Of a stretch of 6,012 bases of DNA, positions 1 to 4,585 are shown piece by piece. Within the stretch, counting starts at the first letter, position 1. The number at the start of each line of letters is the position of its first letter. Source of the stretch: CAZQLW01 sp964639875 (GTDB lineage Archaea; Nanobdellota; Nanobdellia; Woesearchaeales; GW2011-AR9); contig CAZXEM010000068.1 in NCBI GenBank assembly GCA_964639875.1, forward strand, positions 1 to 6,012, read 5' to 3'. The position numbers and the translations under genes are program-made. A model generated the notes under the pieces. That model searched no databases. It was not told the DNA's origin and saw only the letters and a list, made by a program, of their open reading frames with translations.

Positions 1-1331
1 ACAACAATACTATTGGAGTTTATTCATTAAGTTCTTTGAATAATACTATCATTAACAATAATTTGCTTGATAATTCAGAAGGTATAAACCTTTCTTCTTC
101 TGATAATAATAGTATTTACAATAATTATTTTAATAACACCAATAATAGTATTGATCCCGGAACTAATGAATGGAATACTACTTATGCCTGTTCTAGTACT
201 ACTATCAATATTGTTGGTGGAAACTGTACTGGTGGTAATTTTTGGTCAAATTATAATGGGTCTGATAACGGAACAGATACTGCACCAACTAACGGTACGC
301 CATGGAACATTTCTGGTGATGGGGTTGGAGATACTTTAGTCCCTTACAATGATTCAGATAGTATTATTGGTGGTGACTATTTACCTTTTGTCCTTTCAAT
401 TTGTGGTGACGGAATTAAAGAAGCTGCAGAAGAATGTGACGGTACTCAGTTTGGCGGTTTAGCTTGTGAAAATTATAGTGCTAGTTCCGGCTCTTTAAGT
501 TGTAGTTCTAGTTGTACTATTGTAAGTTCTGCTTGTACTAACACAACGGCAAGTAGTAGTTCTTCCTCGGGTGGCGGAGGCGGAGGCGGAGGCGGTAGTA
601 GCAGTTCCGGTGGAAGCGTGGTACTTAGCAAAAAAGATAACTGTACTCAGGCATGGGAATGTGGCATTTGGAATGCTTGTAGTAATGGATTACAAACCAG
701 AACTTGTCAAGATGTTAATCAATGTGAATCTAAGAAAGATAATTGGGAAGTTGATAATGTTATTACCAAACTTAAACCAACAGAAATGAAATCTTGTGAA
801 GTAGCAGTTCCAACTTCAGAATCAGTAATCCCTCCTGTTGAAGAAGAACCTTCTTCAGCAATTTTACCTGCAATTATTACTGAACCTACTCCAGTAAGAA
901 CTTTAGCATTATCTTCATTAGCATTATTAGCAGTCTTTGGTGGAATATTTGCTTACTGGCAGTTTGCTTATGGACCAAACAGACTTAGAAGGAAACTTAA
1001 AAAGATTGTTCCTTTATTGGATGAAGAATCTTCAGAAGTTATCAAAGGCAAATATTTAGGGATGTACAATTTGTATTTGAAACTTTCTGAATCACACAAA
1101 CAAAACTTTTACTCTAAGTTAACGGATTTAAGAGAAAAAGTTGAAGTGCAACTGAAAGCAGAGAAAAAAATTGGAGAATTGATTCAGCAAGAAAATAAAG
1201 GTAATATTGAAGATCAAAAAGAAAGGTATTTAGCAATGTATCAGAATTATCAAAAATTGCCTGGAAAAGTTCAACAGAAATATTATCAACACATTGTTCA
1301 TTTGAAAGAGCAGTTGGAACGAGGTAAGTAA
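1..1331 (+). CDS. Surface-anchored beta-helix / cysteine-rich / TSP1-like membrane protein, 5'-truncated
   Basis: The reading frame is open from the left edge (first full codon at 3), so the true start lies upstream; the TTG at 36 is just a Leu codon. Residues below are counted from position 3. Residues 1-61 are Asn-rich beta-helix (PbH1, NosD-like) repeats. At 77-129 is the NosD-type end motif GGNFW...GDGVGDT...DYLPF. At 134-178 is a six-cysteine DUF4215/myxo-type repeat beginning CGDG and containing EECDG. A Ser/Gly linker with nine consecutive Gly follows (about 184-204). At 214-265 is a six-cysteine TSP1-like module (WECGIWNACSNG, QTRTC). A Pro/Glu stalk leads to one membrane segment (about 300-323), followed by RLRRKLKK and a charged helical tail with a duplicated 34-residue unit. 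Basic residues after the helix suggest an outside N-terminus and a cytoplasmic C-terminus. All N-glycosylation sequons lie before residue 216. The ligand and function are unknown; adhesion, binding of surface sugars or cell-cell contact are guesses. The gene is probably not cotranscribed with the next one, which has its own promoter. Confidence 0.85.
   Translation, partial: NNTIGVYSLSSLNNTIINNNLLDNSEGINLSSSDNNSIYNNYFNNTNNSIDPGTNEWNTTYACSSTTINIVGGNCTGGNFWSNYNGSDNGTDTAPTNGTPWNISGDGVGDTLVPYNDSDSIIGGDYLPFVLSICGDGIKEAAEECDGTQFGGLACENYSASSGSLSCSSSCTIVSSACTNTTASSSSSSGGGGGGGGGSSSSGGSVVLSKKDNCTQAWECGIWNACSNGLQTRTCQDVNQCESKKDNWEVDNVITKLKPTEMKSCEVAVPTSESVIPPVEEEPSSAILPAIITEPTPVRTLALSSLALLAVFGGIFAYWQFAYGPNRLRRKLKKIVPLLDEESSEVIKGKYLGMYNLYLKLSESHKQNFYSKLTDLREKVEVQLKAEKKIGELIQQENKGNIEDQKERYLAMYQNYQKLPGKVQQKYYQHIVHLKEQLERGK
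570..596 (+). repeat. GGCGGA hexanucleotide microsatellite encoding nine glycines
   Basis: The stretch alternates GGC and GGA codons in a perfect 6-nt period (573-593), with GGT codons at both ends, and encodes nine consecutive glycines between Ser-rich flanks. It is strikingly GC-rich in AT-rich surroundings. Gain or loss of units would stay in frame and change only the length of the flexible linker between the DUF4215-like and TSP1-like modules. Confidence 0.85.
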
Positions 1332-1363
1332 GAATTTCTGTTAGTTGATTGTTATTATTTATA

Positions 1364-1380
1364 ATAGAAAATTATATAAA
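1364..1380 (+). promoter_or_regulatory. BRE/TATA promoter of the OB-fold-rnp2-psmA unit
   Basis: A BRE-like AGAAAA (1366-1371, fits RNWAAW) is directly followed by the TATA box TTATATAAA (1372-1380). With the usual archaeal spacing, transcription would start near 1402-1404, about 24 nt before the GTG chosen as the start of the next gene. The element matches 15 of 17 bases with the promoter in front of the SBDS gene (3032-3048), which strengthens the call. Confidence 0.75.
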
Positions 1381-1412
1381 ACCTATCAGATGAATGTGTT
1401 TAACAAATAAAT

Positions 1413-1416
1413 GGAG
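1413..1416 (+). promoter_or_regulatory. Ribosome binding site deciding the GTG start of the OB-fold gene
   Basis: GGAG lies 10 nt upstream of GTG 1427 and downstream of the inferred transcription start. It is the only Shine-Dalgarno-like match near the start and supports GTG 1427 over the in-frame ATG at 1394, which has no such site and probably lies upstream of the transcript. Confidence 0.55.
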
Positions 1417-1426
1417 TGTGTTTAAA

Positions 1427-1900
1427 GTGGAAATAAAAGATTTAAAACCAAATACTGGTAATGTTGACCTTGTTTTAGAGGTCGTGGATAAAGAAGAACC
1501 AAGAACTTTTGAAAAGTTTGGCAAATCTGGAAGTGTTTGCAACCTTAAAGTTAAGGATGCTACTGGCGAAGTTAAAATGACTTTGTGGAACGAAGATATT
1601 GAATCTGTTAATGCTGGCGATAAAATTCATCTTGAAAATGGTTGGTGTTCAGAATTTAGGGACGAACTACAAATCTCTTCAGGAAAATTTGGTAAAGTTG
1701 AAGTTTTAGGTAAAACTGAAGCTAAAGAAGAAGCTAAACCAGAAGTAGCAGCTGAACCTACAGAAACTCCAAAAGAGGAATCCGTAGAAGCACCAGTTGA
1801 ACCTGTTGCAGAACTTAAACCCGCATCAGAATTACCTCCAACTCCTGAATCTAATGATGACGTTGTTGAAGAAACTATTGAAGAAGAAAAAGTTGAATAA
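1427..1900 (+). CDS. OB-fold single-strand nucleic-acid-binding protein with acidic disordered tail (RPA/SOSS-B-like)
   Basis: I chose the GTG start (157 aa) because homologous archaeal OB-fold proteins begin with a VEIKDLKPN-like strand at the very N-terminus, because GGAG is placed for it, and because the inferred transcription start lies after the in-frame ATG at 1394. Residues 1-97 form one OB fold: KDLKPNTGNVDLVLEVV, the central VKDATGEVKMTLWNED strands, then GDKIHLENGW and LQISSGKFG. W54, W73 and F77 sit where human hSSB1 has its DNA-stacking W55, Y74 and F78 (alignment from memory). Residues 98-157 are low-complexity Glu/Pro/Ala-rich and strongly acidic, probably disordered. This resembles the acidic protein-docking tails of single-strand-binding proteins, but no conserved tip motif is recognised. 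It is the first gene of a unit with rnp2 (8-nt gap) and psmA, so an RNA-related role is as possible as a DNA-repair role. The OB-fold call is firm; the substrate is inferred. Confidence 0.85.
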   Translation: MEIKDLKPNTGNVDLVLEVVDKEEPRTFEKFGKSGSVCNLKVKDATGEVKMTLWNEDIESVNAGDKIHLENGWCSEFRDELQISSGKFGKVEVLGKTEAKEEAKPEVAAEPTETPKEESVEAPVEPVAELKPASELPPTPESNDDVVEETIEEEKVE

Positions 1901-1908
1901 AAATTAGA

Positions 1909-2244
1909 ATGAAACTCTTACCCTCTTTAAGGCAAAAGAAAAGGTACATCGTTTTCGAAATAATTGCAGATGAAAAATTTTCGTTTGCTGAAGTTAAAGA
2001 GGAAATAGATAAAGTCATGAAAGAATTTTGGGGACAGTTAGGGTTAGGGAAAGCGTCTCCCTTAATTTTGAAAGAAAGGTTTAACGCAGATAAGCAAATG
2101 TTTATGGTCAAAGTTAACAATAAACATGTTGATGAACTTAAAGCTGCATTAACATTAAGCAAAAGTATTAAAAGTATACCAGTTATTATTAAATCAATAA
2201 TAACATCTGGCACGGTTAAGAAAGCCAGTAAATATTTATCATAA
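1909..2244 (+). CDS. rnp2: RNase P protein component 2 (Pop5 family)
   Basis: This is a protein subunit of archaeal RNase P, the ribozyme that cuts 5' leaders from precursor tRNAs. Pop5 pairs with Rpp30 (Rnp3) and helps the catalytic domain of the RNA. At 111 aa it is slightly shorter than typical archaeal Pop5. Family features seen: the basic N-terminal strand QKKRYIVFEI (9-18), a helix ending EEIDKVMKEFWGQLGLGKAS (31-50), the strand QMFMVKVN (63-70), a helix around DELKAALTLSKSI (75-87), and the C-terminal strand ending in the family SGT motif (100-102). It starts 8 nt after the OB-fold gene and ends 18 nt before psmA, so the three are almost certainly cotranscribed. No Shine-Dalgarno match is visible before ATG 1909, so translation may depend on reinitiation after the upstream gene. 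The Rpp30 gene, often next to Pop5 in archaea, is not in this window. Confidence 0.92.
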   Translation: MKLLPSLRQKKRYIVFEIIADEKFSFAEVKEEIDKVMKEFWGQLGLGKASPLILKERFNADKQMFMVKVNNKHVDELKAALTLSKSIKSIPVIIKSIITSGTVKKASKYLS

Positions 2245-2262
2245 AAAGCGAGGTGGCTATAA

Positions 2263-2982
2263 ATGGATAGACAAACAGTTGATAAGATGAGTTATGATCG
2301 TTCTATTACTATGTTTTCCCCTGATGGAAGGCTGTTACAGGTAGAATATGCAAAAAAGACCGTTAAACAAGGTTCAACCGCAATTGGTCTTGTATGTAAA
2401 GATGGTGTTGTTTTAGTAGCAGATAAGAGGGTAACTTCAAAGTTATTGGTTCCTGAAGCGATTGAAAAAATGTTTAAAATTGATGACCATATTATGGTTA
2501 CAGCTGCAGGAATTATTTCTGATGCTCGAGTTTTGGTTGACAGGTCTCAACTAAAAGCACAACAACATGCAGTAACTTACGATTCAAAAATTGATGTGTT
2601 ATCGATTGTAAAAGATATGTGTGACTTGAAACAAATTTGTACACAATCAGCAGGATTACGTCCTTTCGGAGTTTCTTTACTGGTTGCTGGAGTTGAAGAG
2701 GATGGTACTATTAAATTGTTTTTAACTGAACCGTACGGATTATATTTCCAGTACAAAGCAGCAGTAATTGGTGAAGGTGATACAGAGATCGAACCAGTTT
2801 TACAGAAAAAGTACAAGCCGAATATGTCTGTTGAAGACGGGATCAAGTTTGGTCTTGGGTTAATGAAAGATTTCTTGAAAGGAGAATTTAACTTTGAAAG
2901 GGTAGATGTTGCTTATGTTTCAAGTAAAGATCAACGTTATACCAAGTTAAGTGATGACGAAATCAAAGCACGGATGAAATAG
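2263..2982 (+). CDS. psmA: Proteasome alpha subunit
   Basis: This subunit builds the outer heptameric rings of the 20S proteasome, which gate substrate entry and dock AAA+ unfoldases such as PAN or Cdc48. It is 239 aa, the normal family length. The alpha-type signature is complete: YDRSITMFSPDGRLLQVEYA at 11-30, holding the gate YDR (11-13), the reverse-turn proline P20 and Y29. K69 in EAIEKMFKID matches the lysine of the HbYX-docking pocket (K66 in Thermoplasma, from memory). RPFGVSLLVAG at 133-143 is the conserved central strand region. There is no propeptide or catalytic Thr, as expected for alpha. The start at ATG 2263 is supported by GAGGTG at 2250-2255 (7-nt spacing); the alternative ATG 2287 keeps the signature but has a poorer site. 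It is the last gene of the OB-fold-rnp2-psmA unit and is followed by a T-rich terminator. The beta subunit gene is elsewhere. Confidence 0.97.
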   Translation: MDRQTVDKMSYDRSITMFSPDGRLLQVEYAKKTVKQGSTAIGLVCKDGVVLVADKRVTSKLLVPEAIEKMFKIDDHIMVTAAGIISDARVLVDRSQLKAQQHAVTYDSKIDVLSIVKDMCDLKQICTQSAGLRPFGVSLLVAGVEEDGTIKLFLTEPYGLYFQYKAAVIGEGDTEIEPVLQKKYKPNMSVEDGIKFGLGLMKDFLKGEFNFERVDVAYVSSKDQRYTKLSDDEIKARMK

Positions 2983-3030
2983 TTTTTCAATTTATTTTTC
3001 TTTTTCTTTATTTGTTATTTACTTTATCTT
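2983..3030 (+). terminator. T-rich archaeal terminator after psmA
   Basis: Directly after the psmA stop the coding strand carries repeated T runs (TTTTT at 2983, 2995 and 3001, then TTT blocks to about 3013). Archaeal RNA polymerase terminates on such U-rich tracts without needing a hairpin. The tract separates psmA from the SBDS promoter that follows. Confidence 0.7.
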
Positions 3031-3031
3031 G

Positions 3032-3048
3032 ATAGAAACTTAAATAAA
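3032..3048 (+). promoter_or_regulatory. BRE/TATA promoter of the SBDS gene (leaderless geometry)
   Basis: A BRE-like AGAAAC (3034-3039) is followed by the TATA-like TTAAATAAA (3040-3048). The box centre is about 27 nt upstream of ATG 3071, so transcription should begin at or next to the start codon. No Shine-Dalgarno sequence lies between the box and the ATG, which fits a leaderless mRNA. Confidence 0.75.
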
Positions 3049-3070
3049 CTCTTTCTTATTCCACTTAATT

Positions 3071-3760
3071 ATGGCAGAAAAACTTAATTTAGCAAGAATC
3101 AAAAAATTCGGTGAAAATTTTGAAATTAGTGTAGACCCAGACCTGGCTTTGAAATTTAAACATGGTGAAATTAATAACGTCAGAGAATGCTTACAGTCTG
3201 AACAAATATATTCTGATGCCAATAAAGCTTTAGTAATCCCTTCTGCAAAATTACAAGAAATTTTCAAAACTGATGATCCGTTGAAAGTAGCTGAGATTAT
3301 TATTAATGAGGGAGAAATTCAATTAACTTCTGATCACCGAGCAAAAGAAAGGGAACATAAACTTAATCAATTAATTCATCTAATTAGTAAACAAGCAATT
3401 GATCCTCAATCTGGATTACCTCATCCTCCAAACAGAATTGAAGCTGCTTTAGAAGAGGGAAAAATTCGTTTGGATGATAATAAATCTGTAGAAGAACAGT
3501 TTGACGAAGTTGTTACTAAATTAAGGCCAATTATTCCGATTAAGATTGAACAAAGAATTTTACAGATAACAATTCCTGCTACTTTTGTTGGAAAAGCTAA
3601 TGGGATTATCAGAAGTAATAAAGTCCTGGGTGAAGATTGGCGTACTGATGGAAGCTGGTCAGTTAAAGTAGAAATTCCTGCTGGATTCCAAGAAGAGTTA
3701 ATTGACAAACTGAATTCTATTACCTCTGGGCAAGTAGTTGTTGAAGTTGTTGAGAGTTAA
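3071..3760 (+). CDS. sdo1: Ribosome maturation factor SBDS (Sdo1)
   Basis: This is the archaeal homolog of the Shwachman-Bodian-Diamond protein, which works on the large ribosomal subunit; in eukaryotes it acts with the GTPase EFL1 to release the anti-association factor eIF6. At 229 aa it has the usual three-domain archaeal length. The N-terminal FYSH domain (about 1-88) contains VRECLQSEQIYSDANKA and ends in DDPLKVAEIIINEGEIQLT. The helical middle domain (about 89-160) carries the hallmark IDPQSGLPHPPNRIEAAL at 110-127 and LRPIIPIKIE at 151-160. The ferredoxin-like C-terminal domain is 161-229. In many archaea this gene sits in one run between psmA and rrp4. Here the position is kept, but the gene has its own promoter 5' and a poly-T terminator 3', so it looks like an independent, leaderless unit. 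The identification is firm; single-unit transcription is inferred. Confidence 0.96.
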   Translation: MAEKLNLARIKKFGENFEISVDPDLALKFKHGEINNVRECLQSEQIYSDANKALVIPSAKLQEIFKTDDPLKVAEIIINEGEIQLTSDHRAKEREHKLNQLIHLISKQAIDPQSGLPHPPNRIEAALEEGKIRLDDNKSVEEQFDEVVTKLRPIIPIKIEQRILQITIPATFVGKANGIIRSNKVLGEDWRTDGSWSVKVEIPAGFQEELIDKLNSITSGQVVVEVVES

Positions 3761-3764
3761 TTAA

Positions 3765-3776
3765 TTTTTTCTTTTT
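3765..3776 (+). terminator. Poly-T terminator after the SBDS gene
   Basis: TTTTTTCTTTTT begins 4 nt after the SBDS stop codon. It is a compact U-tract of the kind that stops archaeal RNA polymerase and lies just before the rrp4 promoter. Confidence 0.7.
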
Positions 3777-3789
3777 ATCATTCTAACCA

Positions 3790-3802
3790 ACAAATTTATA
3801 AA
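3790..3802 (+). promoter_or_regulatory. BRE/TATA promoter of the rrp4-rrp41-rrp42 unit
   Basis: ACAAAT (3790-3795, fits RNWAAW) overlaps the TATA box TTTATAAA (3795-3802). The expected transcription start is near 3824-3829, giving a leader of about 70-75 nt before ATG 3899. This is long compared with the leaderless SBDS gene. A second TATA-like stretch at 3883-3891 is too close to the ATG to serve rrp4. Confidence 0.65.
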
Positions 3803-3825
3803 AAAGGAGCGTATTTTAAGTAAAA

Positions 3826-3886
3826 GTGAGAGAAAAATATAAAGGAGATATCCGTTCGAATTCTCACAATATCGAATAACGGATAT
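3826..3886 (+). promoter_or_regulatory. Structured rrp4 leader: inverted repeats that can form an H-type pseudoknot
   Basis: ATATCCGTT (3848-3856) is perfectly complementary to AACGGATAT (3878-3886), giving a 9-bp stem that ends 12 nt before the rrp4 ATG. GTGAGA (3826-3831) is complementary to TCTCAC (3862-3867) and extends by one G-U pair; its 3' arm lies in the loop of the first stem. The interleaved order allows a pseudoknot or two competing hairpins. The sequence GGAG (3844-3847) sits directly before the 9-bp stem, too far from the ATG in linear sequence but about 12 nt from it if the stem is folded. Possible roles are translation control or autoregulation by the exosome. The 9-bp stem is solid as sequence; function is inference. 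Confidence 0.5.
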
Positions 3887-3898
3887 ATAAATAAAAAA

Positions 3899-4585
3899 AT
3901 GAGTAATATATTAAAAAAGGAAAGAGAAGTAGTTATACCTGGAGAAACCATTGCAGAAGGCATGGATTATTTACCTGGGGATAACACTTACAGAGAAGGT
4001 GAAAAAATCTTTTCAAAGGTTTTAGGATTAGTAGGAGTTACTGGAAGAGTAATGAAAATTACACCTCTATCAGGACCGTACATACCTATGACTGGTGATA
4101 AAATTATCGCTAAAGTGTTTGACATTACAATGTCTGGCTGGCGATTTGAAACTAACACTGCTTATTCAGCAATGATGAACGTTAAAGATGCATCTTCAAG
4201 ATTCATTAAAAGAGATGAAGATTTGAGTAAGATTTTAGCTATTGGCGAGTATGCAGTTGTAAAAATTACCAAAGTAACTTCACAGAACTTAATTGATTTA
4301 ACAATGAAAGAACCAGGATTGCACAGCATTTCTGGTGGTAGATTAGTTAAAATTAATTCTCAAAAAGTTCCAAGAATAATTGGTAAACAAGGAAGCATGA
4401 TTTCTTTAATTAAAGAAAAGACTGGATGCAACATTACTGTTGGCCAAAACGGTATCGTCTGGATTAAAGGCGAATCAGAGAAAGAATTACTTGCAGAGAA
4501 AGCAGTTAAAATGATTGAAGCTAGATCTCATGAAGAAGGTTTAACTGAGAAAATGGGTAAATTTTTAACAGGAGGTGAGCAATAA
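3899..4585 (+). CDS. rrp4: Exosome RNA-binding cap protein Rrp4
   Basis: Rrp4 sits as a trimeric cap on the Rrp41-Rrp42 hexamer of the archaeal exosome and threads RNA 3' ends into the degradation chamber. At 228 aa it has the normal length and three domains. The N-terminal domain (about 1-55) has VVIPGETIAEGMDYLPGDNT and a VGVTGRV turn. The S1 domain (about 60-137) starts at YIPMTGDKIIAKVFDI and has the SGWRFETN strand. The KH domain (about 146-210) starts at GGRLVKINSQKVPRIIG with its GKQG loop at 162-165 (GxxG) and ends VWIKGESEKE. ATG 3899 is chosen because the conserved VVIPGE strand begins at residue 11. There is no Shine-Dalgarno match at normal distance before it; the leader is folded and may replace linear spacing. 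The stop overlaps the rrp41 start by 1 nt (TAATG), so the two are translationally coupled. Confidence 0.97.
   Translation: MSNILKKEREVVIPGETIAEGMDYLPGDNTYREGEKIFSKVLGLVGVTGRVMKITPLSGPYIPMTGDKIIAKVFDITMSGWRFETNTAYSAMMNVKDASSRFIKRDEDLSKILAIGEYAVVKITKVTSQNLIDLTMKEPGLHSISGGRLVKINSQKVPRIIGKQGSMISLIKEKTGCNITVGQNGIVWIKGESEKELLAEKAVKMIEARSHEEGLTEKMGKFLTGGEQ

Noticed and set aside
36..38. TTG at 36 as a start codon of the first gene
   Set aside because: The frame is open and repeat-like (NNTI) all the way to the left edge, so the codon is internal.
105..152. Repeated AATAATAGTATT (105-116 and 141-152) as a DNA repeat element
   Set aside because: It encodes the Asn-rich corners of successive beta-helix coils (NNSI), so protein repetition explains it; only two copies, no CRISPR-like spacing.
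151..339. Overlapping + strand frame of 62 codons with a hydrophobic stretch
   Set aside because: It is a shadow of the beta-helix part of the surface protein; hydrophobicity comes from frame-shifted AT-rich codons.
571..789. Overlapping + strand frame of 72 codons in the surface gene
   Set aside because: It is an alternative reading of the GGCGGA repeat and TSP1-like region (Ala/Glu/Val repeats); the main frame carries the recognisable domains.
1875..2213. Open frame of 112 codons on the minus strand
   Set aside because: It lies antisense to rnp2, whose protein is clearly recognisable; the minus-strand product is a Leu/Ile/Ser-rich shadow with no family match.
2577..3708. Minus-strand frames at 2577-2846, 3040-3267 and 3421-3708
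   Set aside because: All are antisense to psmA or the SBDS gene, have Ser/Ile-rich compositions typical of shadows, and show no start signals.
3806..3809. GGAG as a ribosome binding site in the rrp4 leader
   Set aside because: It lies between the TATA box and the predicted transcription start, so it is probably not transcribed, and it is about 90 nt from ATG 3899.
3883..3891. TATATAAAT as the rrp4 promoter
   Set aside because: Its centre is only about 12 nt before ATG 3899, so transcription would start inside the gene and lose the conserved N-terminal strand of Rrp4.
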